A DNA stretch of 32,312 nt from Puerhibacterium puerhi (GCF_009846865.1 NZ_WUWN01000033.1:1-32312); one strand, 5' to 3'. Counted from the stretch's first letter, positions 16,280 through 24,944 are shown. Notes: generated by a model from the letters alone, not told the origin. Numbers and translations: made by a program.

Positions 16280-17329
16280 TCAGCGGACGGGCGCCGGGCC
16301 GGAGCTGCGCCGCACCACCAGCCGCGCCGGCATGTGCACGTGCCGCTCGCGCTCCTTGCCGTCGAGCAGGTCGAGCAGCAGCCGCACCGCCTCGGCGCCC
16401 ATCTGCTGCAGCGGCTGGGCCACGGTGGTCAGCGGCGGCTCGCAGTTCGAGGCCTCGGGGACGTTGTCGAAGCCGACCACCGACAGGTCCTCCGGCACGC
16501 GCAGGCCCCGCTCGCGGGCCACCTCGACGGTCCGGATCGCCGACAGGTCGTTGGCCGCGAAGATCGCCGTCGGCGGGTCGGGCAGCTCCAGCAGCGCGCG
16601 GGCCGCCTCGGTCGTGGTCGCGGCGCGGTAGCCGCCGTCGCGCACCAGATCGGGGTCGAACGGGACCCCGGCCTCCGCCAGCGCCTCGCGGTAGCCGCGC
16701 TCGCGGCGGTGCGCCGACTCCAGGTCGGTGCGGCCGCGCACGTGGCCGATGCGGCGGTGGCCCAGCTCGAGCAGGTGCCGCGTGGCGGCACGGGCGCCGC
16801 CCACGTTGTCCGAGTCGATGGTGGTGGGGCCGGTGGGGCCGGTGTGCGGGTCGATCGCGACGACGGGGATGTCCGTGGTGGGGAACAGCACCGTGGGCGT
16901 GACGATGACGGCGCCGTCGATCAGCGTGCCGGCCAGGCGGGAGAGCGACCGGCGCTCCCAGCCCACGGTGTTGTCGCCCGAGACGCTGCCGGAGTACGCC
17001 AGCACGTCGTAGCCGGTCCCGGCCACGGCCGCCGAGACGCCCTTGAGCAGCTCGGTCGCGAAGGGCTCGAACTCCGCCACGAGGATGCCGATGACGTCGG
17101 TGCGGCGGCGTCGCAGGGAGCTGGCCACCAGCGACGACTCGTAGCCGAGGCGCGCGACGACCTCGAGGACCCGCTCCGAGGTGGAGGCCGCGACGCCGTA
17201 GCGCCCGTTGATCACCTTCGAGACCGTGGCCACGGACACGCCGGCGGCCCGCGCGACGTCGGTGATCGTCACGCGGCCCAGGGGCGGCTCGCCGCTGGTG
17301 GTGCCCGGAGAGCCGGCGTCGGTGCTCAC
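16280..17329 (-). CDS. LacI-family transcriptional regulator of the xylo-oligosaccharide locus
   Basis: A 349-residue repressor. The N-terminal helix-turn-helix and hinge are clear: VTITDVARAAGVSVATVSKV, then GYESSLVASSLRRRRT. A periplasmic-binding-like sensor domain follows with IGILVAEFEPFATEL, FAANDLSAI and VVGFDNVPEA. It likely binds its operator without sugar and releases on binding an imported oligosaccharide. The frame is open far upstream; GTG 17329 is chosen because TACGGT lies exactly 7 bases before it, the same leaderless arrangement as many neighbours. GTG 17353 is an in-frame alternative. It is divergent from the ABC transporter/glycosidase genes (159 bases), the usual location of a local LacI regulator. 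The inducer is inferred to be xylose-containing, by analogy with BxlR. Confidence 0.93.
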   Translation of the reverse strand: MSTDAGSPGTTSGEPPLGRVTITDVARAAGVSVATVSKVINGRYGVAASTSERVLEVVARLGYESSLVASSLRRRRTDVIGILVAEFEPFATELLKGVSAAVAGTGYDVLAYSGSVSGDNTVGWERRSLSRLAGTLIDGAVIVTPTVLFPTTDIPVVAIDPHTGPTGPTTIDSDNVGGARAATRHLLELGHRRIGHVRGRTDLESAHRRERGYREALAEAGVPFDPDLVRDGGYRAATTTEAARALLELPDPPTAIFAANDLSAIRTVEVARERGLRVPEDLSVVGFDNVPEASNCEPPLTTVAQPLQQMGAEAVRLLLDLLDGKERERHVHMPARLVVRRSSGPAPVR

Positions 17330-17336
17330 GACGACG

Positions 17337-17342
17337 ACCGTA
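17337..17342 (-). promoter_or_regulatory. Leaderless -10 box for LacI-family regulator
   Basis: TACGGT (minus strand) ends 7 bases before GTG 17329, which decides that start over upstream GTG codons. No SD is visible. Confidence 0.55.
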
Positions 17343-17382
17343 CCGTGCCGCACCGTCGCCCCGCGCACCCGGACCGGGCGTT

Positions 17383-17408
17383 TCGAAACCGTTATCGAAA
17401 ACGTTTGA
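17383..17408. promoter_or_regulatory. Tandem LacI-type operator
   Basis: Two related sites lie 12 bases apart: TCGAAACCGTTA (17383-17394) and TCGAAAACGTTTGA (17395-17408). The second holds a perfect AAACGTTT palindrome with the central CG typical of LacI-family operators. It overlaps the predicted -35 box of the transporter promoter, so binding would block RNA polymerase. A perfect TTTCGAAA (17381-17388) overlaps the first site. Confidence 0.72.
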
Positions 17409-17434
17409 CACACGAGCGTGACGCCTGCCACTCT
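17405..17434 (+). promoter_or_regulatory. Promoter of the sugar ABC/glycosidase operon
   Basis: The -35 TTGACA (17405-17410) is a consensus match; CACTCT (17429-17434) at 18-base spacing is the best -10. The -35 shares bases with the LacI-type operator. Confidence 0.6.
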
Positions 17435-17447
17435 CGGCGGTGGCAGG
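17424..17447. repeat. Perfect inverted repeat at transporter promoter
   Basis: CCTGCCAC (17424-17431) and GTGGCAGG (17440-17447) form a perfect 8-bp inverted repeat around an 8-base centre. It overlaps the predicted -10 box and start site, so it could be a second operator for another regulator, or a 5' leader hairpin if transcription starts further upstream. Confidence 0.6.
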
Positions 17448-17488
17448 TGACTGTCGATCCCGTCGAAGACGACCAAGGGGTTTCCACG

Positions 17489-18781
17489 ATGACGAGGAAG
17501 ATTCGCGGAGCGGCGCTCGTCGCCCTCGGCGCGAGCATTGCGCTCCTCGCCTCCGGCTGTGCCGGCGGCAGCTCGGACGAGGGGTCGGAGGGCGGCGGCG
17601 CCACCCTCACGATCTGGCACAACTCGACCACCGGTCCCGGCAAGCAGTACTGGGAGGACGCGGCGGCCGCCTATTCGGCGGAGCACCCGGACGTCAAGTT
17701 CGACATCCAGTCCATCCAGAACGAGGACATGGACGGCAAGCTGCAGACCGCCGTCAACTCCGGCGACCTGCCGGACATCTTCATGGCCCGCGGCGGCCAG
17801 AAGCTGGCGGACATCGTCGCGACCGGCAAGGTCAAGGACCTGTCCGACAAGCTGAGCGACGAGGCGAAGAGCAGCATGGGCGCGGCGCTGTCGGCGTTCG
17901 AGGTCGACGGCAAGAACTACGCGGTGCCCACGGCCGTGCTGCCTGGCGGCATCTTCTACTCGAAGGACCTCTTCGAGCAGGCCGGCATCACCGCCGAGCC
18001 GAAGACGATGGACGAGCTCAGCACCGCCGTCGACAAGCTCAAGGCCGCGGGGATCCAGCCCATCGCCCTCGGGGCGAAGGACGCCTGGCCGGCCGCGCAC
18101 TGGTACTACTTCTTCGCCCTGCGCGAGTGCTCGCAGGAGACCATCCAGGGCCTGTCCGGCTCGAAGGACTTCTCGGACGACTGCTGGCAGAAGGCGGGCC
18201 AGGACCTCGAGGAGTTCGCGGGCACGGAGCCGTTCAACACGGGCTTCCTGACCACGCCCGCCCAGGAGGGCGCGGGTTCCTCCGCCGGCCTGATCGCGAA
18301 CCACAAGGCCGCCATGGAGCTCATGGGCGGCTGGGACGTCGGCGTCATCGCGTCGCTGACCCCCGACCAGAAGCCGCTGCCCGACCTCGGCTGGTTCCCC
18401 TTCCCGTCCGTCGACGGCCAGCAGGGCGACCCGACCGCGATGATGGGCGGCGTCGACGGCTTCAGCTGCTCGCAGGACTCCCCGGCCGCGTGCGAGGACT
18501 TCCTCAACTTCATCGCGACGAAGGACCAGCAGGAGAAGTACGCCGAGGCGTACCAGACCATCCCGGCCAACCAGGAGGCCCAGAGCGTCGTCGCCGACCC
18601 GGCCCTCCAGCCGATCATGGCGGCGTACAACCAGGCCGCCTACGTCAGCACGTGGATGGACACCGTGCTCGGCCAGAACGTCGGCAACGCGCTCAACACC
18701 GCCGTCGTGGACATGCTCGCCGGCAAGGGTGACGCCGAGAGCATCGTGTCCACGATGGAATCCGCAGCGGCGCGCGGGTGA
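17489..18781 (+). CDS. Sugar ABC transporter substrate-binding lipoprotein
   Basis: A 430-residue extracellular solute-binding protein (family 1) delivering sugar to the two permeases downstream. The signal peptide ends in the lipobox LASGC (Cys24), so it is lipid-anchored. The mature protein starts with LTIWHNSTTGPGKQYWEDAA, the family's usual first strand and helix, and contains GDLPDIFMARGG and aromatic-rich patches (HWYYFFALRE) suited to sugar stacking. ATG 17489 has AAGGGG 8 bases before it. First gene of a five-gene set; with the GH3 and GH43 enzymes behind it, xylobiose or longer xylo-oligosaccharides are the likely ligand, comparable to BxlE. That specificity is inferred from context. 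Lower GC and more Lys codons than its neighbours are normal for a highly expressed binding protein. Confidence 0.92.
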   Translation: MTRKIRGAALVALGASIALLASGCAGGSSDEGSEGGGATLTIWHNSTTGPGKQYWEDAAAAYSAEHPDVKFDIQSIQNEDMDGKLQTAVNSGDLPDIFMARGGQKLADIVATGKVKDLSDKLSDEAKSSMGAALSAFEVDGKNYAVPTAVLPGGIFYSKDLFEQAGITAEPKTMDELSTAVDKLKAAGIQPIALGAKDAWPAAHWYYFFALRECSQETIQGLSGSKDFSDDCWQKAGQDLEEFAGTEPFNTGFLTTPAQEGAGSSAGLIANHKAAMELMGGWDVGVIASLTPDQKPLPDLGWFPFPSVDGQQGDPTAMMGGVDGFSCSQDSPAACEDFLNFIATKDQQEKYAEAYQTIPANQEAQSVVADPALQPIMAAYNQAAYVSTWMDTVLGQNVGNALNTAVVDMLAGKGDAESIVSTMESAAARG

Positions 18782-18787
18782 CCTGGC

Positions 18788-19828
18788 ATGGCTGACTCCC
18801 AGGCCCTGCCCGCACGGGCAGCTGCACCTGCGGGTCCCACGACCGTCGGGGGCGACGTCATGTCGCCCCCGGCGGGTCGGTCGGCGGGCCGTGCGACTCG
18901 CCCGGGGCCCGACTGGCGCAAGCGCGCAGAGATCGCGGTGCTCTCCGGCCCCGCCATCATCGTCTTCCTGACCTTCGTCATCGTGCCCGTGCTGATGGCG
19001 GCCTACTACGGGTTCTACCGGTGGAAGGGCTTCGGCCCGCCGACGGACTTCGCCGGTCTGCAGAACTACGTGACGATCCTGACCGACCCGACGTTCCACG
19101 CGGCGGTCGGCCACAACTTCGTCATCGTGATCCTGTCCCTGGTGCTGCAGGGGCCCGTGGCGATCCTGTTCGCCCTGCTGATGAACCAGAAGATCCGCGG
19201 GCGCTCGATCATCCGCATGCTCATCTTCGTGCCGTACGTGATCTCGGAGGTCATCGTCGGCACCGGCTGGGCGCTGATGATGTCCGACACCGGCGCCTTC
19301 AACACGCTGCTGGGCAAGATCGGCCTGGAGAACCTGCAGCAGAGCTGGCTGGCCGACCCGGGCATCGCGATGGGCACGCTCATGCTCATCCTCACGTGGA
19401 AGTACGTGGGCTTCGCGGTCATCCTCATGCTGGCGGGCCTGCAGTCCATCCCGGAGGAGCTCTACGAGGCCGCCGCGATCGACGGCGCGACCTTCTGGCA
19501 GCAGCAGTTCCGCATCACCCTGCCGCTGCTCGGGCCGACGATCCGCATCTGGGCGTTCCTGTCGATCATCGGCGCCCTGCAGCTGTTCGACCTGGTCAAC
19601 ATCATCTGGGGCCAGTACGTGGCCTCCACCGCCGGCACCTCGACGATGGCGACCTACATGTACCTCAACGGCCACATGGCCGGGAACTACGGCTACGGCA
19701 GCGCGGTCGCCGTGGTGCTGTTCCTGATCTCGCTCGTCGTGGCGCTGGTGTACCAGCGGTTCGTCCTGCGGCGCGACACCGAGGGCGCCCTGACCGGCGA
19801 CTCCGGGCGGAAGGGGAAGACGAAGTGA
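18788..19828 (+). CDS. Sugar ABC transporter permease (MalF-type)
   Basis: A 346-residue inner-membrane permease. After a 45-residue cytoplasmic N-terminus come about six membrane helices, with the EAA loop EELYEAAAIDGATFWQQQF that docks onto the ATPase. It pairs with the next gene to form the transmembrane channel. ATG 18788 lies 6 bases after the binding-protein stop and ends by overlapping the next start (GTGA). The N-terminal Ala/Pro/Gly-rich tail is longer than in many homologues, but no better start with an SD is visible. Confidence 0.93.
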   Translation: MADSQALPARAAAPAGPTTVGGDVMSPPAGRSAGRATRPGPDWRKRAEIAVLSGPAIIVFLTFVIVPVLMAAYYGFYRWKGFGPPTDFAGLQNYVTILTDPTFHAAVGHNFVIVILSLVLQGPVAILFALLMNQKIRGRSIIRMLIFVPYVISEVIVGTGWALMMSDTGAFNTLLGKIGLENLQQSWLADPGIAMGTLMLILTWKYVGFAVILMLAGLQSIPEELYEAAAIDGATFWQQQFRITLPLLGPTIRIWAFLSIIGALQLFDLVNIIWGQYVASTAGTSTMATYMYLNGHMAGNYGYGSAVAVVLFLISLVVALVYQRFVLRRDTEGALTGDSGRKGKTK

Positions 19829-20718
19829 GTGCCTCCGCCACCCTCCCCGCCGGGCTGCCCACGGCGACGCCCGGCACCTACGAGGTGCGCAGCTCCCGGA
19901 AGTTCCAGTGGGGCAGCCCGCTGACCTACCTCATCGCGCTCGTGCTCATCGCGGCGTGCATCGGGCCGGTCCTCTACATCGTCCTGGGCGGCTTCCGGAC
20001 GAACTCCCAGATCACCGAGGACCCGTCGGGGCTGCCCGCGCCGTGGGTCTTCACCAACTACACCGAGGTCCTGTCCAGCGAGTCGTTCTGGATCGCGATG
20101 ACGAACTCGGCGATCTCGGCGCTGGGCACCACCGTCGGCGTGGTCGTCCTGGGCGTGATGGCCTCGTACGTGATCGCCCGGTACCAGTTCGCGGGCAAGG
20201 GGGTCATGTACTCCCTGTTCGCCGCCGGCCTGATGTTCCCGATGACCGTCGCGATCACGCCGCTGTACCTCATGGTGCGCACGCTGGGCCTGACGAACAC
20301 CCTCGCCGGCATCATCCTGCCGCAGATCGCGTTCGCCCTGCCCACGACGATCATCATCCTGGTGCCGTTCCTGCGGGCCATCCCGAAGGAGCTCGAGGAG
20401 GCGGCGAGCATCGACGGCGCCAGCCGGCTCGGCTTCTTCTGGCGGATGGTCATCCCGCTGTCGCTGCCCGGGGTGATCACCACGGGCATCCTCGCGTTCA
20501 TCGCCGCCTGGAACGGCTACATGCTGCCCCTGTTCATCCTCAGCGACCCGAACACCTTCACGCTGCCGCTCGGGGTGGCCAACTTCGCCTCCCAGTACTC
20601 GGTGGACACCGCGAAGGTCCTCGCGTTCACGTCGCTGTCGATGATCCCGGCGCTGATCTTCTTCTCGCTGTTCGAGAAGCGGATCGTCGGCGGCCTGACG
20701 GGCGCGATCAAGGGCTGA
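19825..20718 (+). CDS. Sugar ABC transporter permease (MalG-type)
   Basis: A 297-residue permease partner with about six membrane helices and the EAA motif KELEEAASIDGASRLGFFWR, followed by the conserved MVIPLSLPGVITTGIL. GTG 19825 overlaps the preceding stop (GTGA), and GGAAGGGGAAG upstream provides an SD. No ATP-binding subunit is encoded here or elsewhere in the window except ThiQ, so the importer must use an ATPase encoded elsewhere, as CUT1 sugar importers of Streptomyces do with MsiK. GH3 follows after a 177-base gap containing a hairpin and direct repeats. Confidence 0.93.
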   Translation: MSASATLPAGLPTATPGTYEVRSSRKFQWGSPLTYLIALVLIAACIGPVLYIVLGGFRTNSQITEDPSGLPAPWVFTNYTEVLSSESFWIAMTNSAISALGTTVGVVVLGVMASYVIARYQFAGKGVMYSLFAAGLMFPMTVAITPLYLMVRTLGLTNTLAGIILPQIAFALPTTIIILVPFLRAIPKELEEAASIDGASRLGFFWRMVIPLSLPGVITTGILAFIAAWNGYMLPLFILSDPNTFTLPLGVANFASQYSVDTAKVLAFTSLSMIPALIFFSLFEKRIVGGLTGAIKG

Positions 20719-20733
20719 TCCTGCGCACCACCC

Positions 20734-20766
20734 GGTCGCGGCCGGCGGCACCCGCCGGCCGCGACC
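20734..20766. terminator. Perfect 15-bp hairpin between permease and GH3 gene
   Basis: Arms 20734-20748 and 20752-20766 are exactly complementary with a 3-base loop (CAC); nearly all pairs are G-C. No T-run follows. It could partly terminate transcription or protect the transporter mRNA 3' end, so that transporter and glycosidase are made in different amounts. Confidence 0.65.
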
Positions 20767-20810
20767 GGCGCACCACCCGCCGGCAGCGACCGGCGCACCA
20801 CACGCCGGCA
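20761..20810 (+). repeat. 25-bp direct repeat upstream of GH3 gene
   Basis: Two tandem 25-base units (20761-20785, 20786-20810) differ at one base, followed by a decayed third copy. They overlap the right arm of the hairpin at 20734-20766 and fill much of the gap before the GH3 start. Confidence 0.85.
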
Positions 20811-20895
20811 GCGCCGGCCCGCACCACCTCCGGCGAGCCCGGGCCACGCCCGGGCCGCCGTCCCCGACCAGCGACGTCGCTGAAGGAGTAGCACT

Positions 20896-23358
20896 GTGAC
20901 CGACCTTGCCGCCGCCCACGTCCCGGCGATGCCCGAGGTGTCGGAGCGCGTGCGCGCGCTGCACGCCCGGATGACCCTCGAGGAGAAGCTCGCCCAGATC
21001 GTGGGCTACTGGCTGGACCAGGGCGGCAACGTCGTCGCCCCGATGCAGGGCGAGATGGCCCAGCAGGGCTCCGACTCGCTGGCGGACATCACTCGCCACG
21101 GCATCGGCCACTACACCCGCGTGTACGGCACCCGCCCGGTCGAGCCCACCGAGCGCGCCGCCTGGCTGTGGGCCGAGCAGCGCCGCCTCAAGCGCGAGAC
21201 CCGCCTGGGCATCCCGGCGCTGGTGCACGAGGAGGTCCTCACCGGCGTCGCCGCGTGGAAGGCCGCGACGTTCCCGACGCCGCTGGCCTGGGGCGCGTCG
21301 TTCGACCCGGAGCTGGTCGAGCAGGTCGGCCGCGCGATCGGCGACTCGATGCGCGAGCTCGGGGCGCACCAGGGCCTGGCGCCGGTCCTCGACGTCGTGC
21401 GCGACCCGCGCTGGGGCCGCGTCGACGAGTGCATCGGCGAGGACCCCTACCTGGTCGGCACGGTCGGCACCGCGTTCGTGCGCGGCCTGGAGGACGCCGG
21501 CGTGCACGCCACCCTCAAGCACTTCCTCGGCTACTCCGGCTCGCGCGCCGGGCGCAACCACGCCCCCGTCTCGGCGGGCCCGCGCGAGGTGGCCGACGTC
21601 TTCCTGCCCCCGTTCGAGATGGCGATCCTCGACGGCGGCGTGCGCTCGGTGATGAACTCCTACGCCGAGATCGACGGCGTGCCCATGGCGTCGAACGCCG
21701 AGTACCTCACCACCCTGCTGCGCGAGCGGCTGGGCTTCACCGGCACCGTCGTGGCCGACTACTTCGCCGTGGCGTTCCTTGAGGTCATGCACGGCATCGC
21801 CAAGGACCGCGGCGAGGCCGCCGCCCTGGCGCTGACCGCCGGCATCGACGTCGAGCTGCCCGGCGGCGACGCCTACCTCGCGCCGCTGGCCGCCAAGGTG
21901 CGCGCCGGCGAGCTCGACGAGGCCTACGTGGACCGCGCGGTGCTGCGCGCCCTGGCGCAGAAGGAGGAGCTCGGCCTGCTCGAGCCCGGCGCGTTCGAGG
22001 ACGAGCCGCCCGCCGCGGTCGACCTCGACTCGCCGCGCCACCAGGAGATCGCCCGGCGCCTGGCCACCGAGTCGGTGGTGCTGCTGGCCAACGACGGCCT
22101 GCTGCCGCTGAACCGGTGGACCGCGGCGCCGCGGCGCGTCGCCGTCGTCGGCCCCAACGCCGACCGCGCCGAGGCCCTCCAGGGCTGCTACTCGTTCGCC
22201 AACCACGTGCTGGCGCACTACCCGGACCACGAGCTCGGCTTCGCCATCCCGACGGTGCGCGAGGCGCTCGCCACCGTGCTGGGCGAGGCCGCCGCCGAGG
22301 CCGGCGACCCCGCGCCGGAGGTCGTCTTCGCGGAGGGCTGCACGGTCGAGGGCGACGACACCTCCGGCTTCGCCGAGGCCGTCGAGGCCGCGGCCGGCGC
22401 CGACGTCGCGGTCGTGGTCGTGGGCGACCAGGCGGGCCTGTTCGGCCGTGGCACCGTGGGCGAGGGCAACGACTCGGAGTCGCTCGAGCTGCCCGGCGTG
22501 CAGCGCGCGCTCGTGGAGGCCGTGGTCGGCTCCGGCACGCCCGTGGTCATGGTGCTGCTCACCGGCCGCCCCTACGCGATCGGCTGGGCGCTCGACGGCG
22601 AGGGGACGCGCCCCGGCGCCGTGCTGCAGGCCTTCTTCCCGGGCGAGGGCGGCGGCCTGGCGATCGCCGACCTCGTCGCCGGGCGTGCCACGCCGTCGGG
22701 CCGCCTGCCGGTGTCGCTGCCGCGCTCCAGCGGCGCCCAGCCGTACTCCTACCTGCACCCCATCCTCGGCGGGCCGTCGGACGTCACCAGCACCGACTCG
22801 ACCCCGCTGCGCCCGTTCGGGTTCGGTCTGACGTACACCTCGTTCGAGTACGCCGACCTCGAGGTGGACGCGCAGGCGCCCGCCGGCGGGGCGTTCACCG
22901 CCGCCGTGACGGTGACCAACACCGGCGACGTGGCGGGCGCCGACGTCGTGCAGCTGTACGGCCACGACGTGCAGGGATCCGTCACCCGCCCGCTGGCGCA
23001 GCTGCTCGGCTACGCCCGCGTCGAGCTGGCGCCCGGCGAGTCGCGCCGCGTCACGTTCGCGGTGCCCACCACCCGGTTCGCGTTCACCGACCGCCGGATG
23101 GTCAAGGTGGTCGAGCCTGGCGACGTCGAGGTGTGGGTCGGCTCGCACGCGGCGGCGTCGGCCGCCGGGAACGGCGTGCAGGAGGCCACGGGCGGCGTCA
23201 TCACCAACGAGCGCCAGGCGGAGAAGCGCCGGCTGCCCGGCACCGCGACGTCGCGCGCCGTCGTCGCCCTCACCGGCGACGTGCACGAGGTGACGGTGGC
23301 CGACGCCCGCGTGGTGGGCGTGACGGTGAGCGAGGCGGGCGGGGCGGTCGGGGCGTGA
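20896..23358 (+). CDS. GH3 glycoside hydrolase (beta-xylosidase/beta-glucosidase)
   Basis: An 820-residue cytoplasmic glycosidase removing sugars from oligosaccharide ends with retention of configuration. The first (beta/alpha)8 domain shows RLGIPALVHEE, PRWGRVDECIGEDPYL, the KHFLGYS and GRNH substrate-binding signatures, and GTVVADYFAV with the predicted nucleophile D288; the usual Ser before the Asp is Ala. The alpha/beta sandwich follows (VVLLANDGLLPLN, VAVVGPNAD), then a fibronectin III-like domain (about 650-760) and a short extra tail. There is no signal peptide, so it acts on imported sugars. GTG 20896 has AAGGAG 7 bases upstream. The stop overlaps the GH43 start (GTGA). Comparable to BxlA; beta-xylosidase activity is favoured by context, but beta-glucosidase cannot be excluded. 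Confidence 0.92.
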   Translation: MTDLAAAHVPAMPEVSERVRALHARMTLEEKLAQIVGYWLDQGGNVVAPMQGEMAQQGSDSLADITRHGIGHYTRVYGTRPVEPTERAAWLWAEQRRLKRETRLGIPALVHEEVLTGVAAWKAATFPTPLAWGASFDPELVEQVGRAIGDSMRELGAHQGLAPVLDVVRDPRWGRVDECIGEDPYLVGTVGTAFVRGLEDAGVHATLKHFLGYSGSRAGRNHAPVSAGPREVADVFLPPFEMAILDGGVRSVMNSYAEIDGVPMASNAEYLTTLLRERLGFTGTVVADYFAVAFLEVMHGIAKDRGEAAALALTAGIDVELPGGDAYLAPLAAKVRAGELDEAYVDRAVLRALAQKEELGLLEPGAFEDEPPAAVDLDSPRHQEIARRLATESVVLLANDGLLPLNRWTAAPRRVAVVGPNADRAEALQGCYSFANHVLAHYPDHELGFAIPTVREALATVLGEAAAEAGDPAPEVVFAEGCTVEGDDTSGFAEAVEAAAGADVAVVVVGDQAGLFGRGTVGEGNDSESLELPGVQRALVEAVVGSGTPVVMVLLTGRPYAIGWALDGEGTRPGAVLQAFFPGEGGGLAIADLVAGRATPSGRLPVSLPRSSGAQPYSYLHPILGGPSDVTSTDSTPLRPFGFGLTYTSFEYADLEVDAQAPAGGAFTAAVTVTNTGDVAGADVVQLYGHDVQGSVTRPLAQLLGYARVELAPGESRRVTFAVPTTRFAFTDRRMVKVVEPGDVEVWVGSHAAASAAGNGVQEATGGVITNERQAEKRRLPGTATSRAVVALTGDVHEVTVADARVVGVTVSEAGGAVGA

Positions 23359-24944
23359 GCCTCGTCGCCAACCCGGTCCTGGCGGGCACCTACCCCGACC
23401 CGAGCGTCTGCCGCGTCGGCGACGACTACTACCTGGTCACCTCGACGTTCGAGTACTTCCCCGGGCTGCCCGTCCTCCACAGCCGCGACCTGGTGCACTG
23501 GGAGCAGGTCGGCCACGTGGTCGACCGCGAGGGGATGCTCGACTACGCGGGCATCGCCTCCTCGGGCGGGCTGTACGCGCCGACGCTGCGCCACCACGAC
23601 GGGCTGTTCTGGCTGGTGTGCACGCTGGTGGACCAGCAGGACGACGCCCGTGGCGGCAACTTCGTCGTGACGGCGAGCGACCCGGCCGGGCCGTGGTCCG
23701 ACCCGGTGTGGCTGGGGGAGTCCGGCATCGACCCGTCGCTGTTCTTCGACGACGACGGGCGGGTGTGGGTGCACGGCACCCGGCTCGCGGCCGAGCCGGA
23801 GTGGTTCCACCAGACCGAGGTGTGGCTGCGCGAGCTCGACCCGGCGACCATGCGGCTGGTCGGGCCCGAGCACGTGCTGTGGACCGGCGCCGTGCGCGGC
23901 GCGGTGTGGGCCGAGGGCCCGCACCTGTACAAGGTGGGCGGCACGTACTACCTGCTCGCCGCCGAGGGCGGCACGGAGTTCCACCACGCCGTGTCGGTCG
24001 CCCGCGCGGAGAAGGTCACCGGGCCGTACGAGGGCAACCGGGCCAACCCCGTGCTGACCCACCGGCACCTGGGCCGGGACGTCGACGTGGTCGGCGTCGG
24101 GCACGCCGACCTCGTCGAGGGGCCGGACGGCTCGTGGTGGGCGGTGCTGCTCGGGATGCGGCCGTACGGCGGCTACCACTACAACCGCGGGCGCGAGACG
24201 TTCCTCGTGCCGGTGGCGTGGCAGGACGGGTGGCCGGTGTTCGCGCCGGGCCTCGGCCGCGTGCCGCGGCCGGTCGAGGTGCCGTTCGCCGACCCGGCCG
24301 GGCCCGTCGGCGCGCCGCAGCACGTCGCCGCCGGCGTCGTGCGGCCCGGCGACGTGCGGTGGACGTCGCTGCGCGCACCGGCGTCGTCGTTCGCGACGCC
24401 CGACGGCGAGGGCTGGGCGCTGCGGGTGCTGCCGGCCACGCTGACCGAGGCCGGCACGCCGGCGTTCCTCGGCGTGCGCCAGCAGCACCGCGACGTGGAC
24501 GTGGCCGCGACGGTGCGCGTGGACGGCCTCGCGCCGGGCGAGCGGGCCGGCGTGGTGGTGCGCCAGTCGGAGCGGGACCACGTGACGCTCGCGGCCGAGC
24601 CCTCACCCGACGGCGGGTACCGCGTGCGCGCGGTGCACCGGCGCGCCGGGGCGGAGCAGGTTCTGGGCGAGGTGACCCTCGAGGCGCCGGGCGGCGTGCT
24701 GGAGCTCGGCGTCGCCGCGCGCGGGCAGGACTACGCGCTGACGGTGGCGCCGCCGTCGCACGGCGCGGGCGGGCCGGCGGTGGTGGCGACCGCCGACGGA
24801 CGCACGCTCGACTCCGTGGCGACCGGCGGGTTCCTCGGCCTGTGGCTCGGCGTCTTCGCCACGAGCGACGGCGCGCCGTCGACGTCCACGGTGACGGTCG
24901 AGCGGTTCGTCTACGCCCCGGTGGACGAGGCGCCGCCCGCCTGA
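23355..24944 (+). CDS. GH43 beta-xylosidase/alpha-arabinofuranosidase-type hydrolase
   Basis: A 529-residue inverting glycosidase. The five-bladed propeller starts at once with NPVLAGTYPDPSV (general base D15); the pKa-modulating D126 is in SGIDPSLFF and the general acid E187 in WAEGPHLYK. A C-terminal beta-sandwich (about 330-525) matches the concanavalin-like domain of GH43 xylosidases (FLGVRQQH, AGVVVRQSERDH, GFLGLWLGVFA). No signal peptide is present, so it works inside the cell with the GH3 enzyme on imported xylo- or arabinoxylo-oligosaccharides. The start GTG overlaps the GH3 stop, so the two are translationally coupled. A short G/C-rich gap (CCCCGCCCCG) follows. Confidence 0.93.
   Translation: MSLVANPVLAGTYPDPSVCRVGDDYYLVTSTFEYFPGLPVLHSRDLVHWEQVGHVVDREGMLDYAGIASSGGLYAPTLRHHDGLFWLVCTLVDQQDDARGGNFVVTASDPAGPWSDPVWLGESGIDPSLFFDDDGRVWVHGTRLAAEPEWFHQTEVWLRELDPATMRLVGPEHVLWTGAVRGAVWAEGPHLYKVGGTYYLLAAEGGTEFHHAVSVARAEKVTGPYEGNRANPVLTHRHLGRDVDVVGVGHADLVEGPDGSWWAVLLGMRPYGGYHYNRGRETFLVPVAWQDGWPVFAPGLGRVPRPVEVPFADPAGPVGAPQHVAAGVVRPGDVRWTSLRAPASSFATPDGEGWALRVLPATLTEAGTPAFLGVRQQHRDVDVAATVRVDGLAPGERAGVVVRQSERDHVTLAAEPSPDGGYRVRAVHRRAGAEQVLGEVTLEAPGGVLELGVAARGQDYALTVAPPSHGAGGPAVVATADGRTLDSVATGGFLGLWLGVFATSDGAPSTSTVTVERFVYAPVDEAPPA

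Noticed and set aside
17330-19675. Long minus-strand open frame upstream of the LacI gene, opposite the sugar-binding protein and permease
   Set aside because: Low-complexity Gly/Arg/Val/His composition with no domain pattern; an artefact of GC-rich antisense codons. The plus-strand genes have clear motifs.
19693-23286. Nearly 1200-codon open frame antisense to the permease and GH3 genes
   Set aside because: Typical antisense shadow in a high-GC genome; no recognisable domain and no ribosome-binding site or -10 box at its start.
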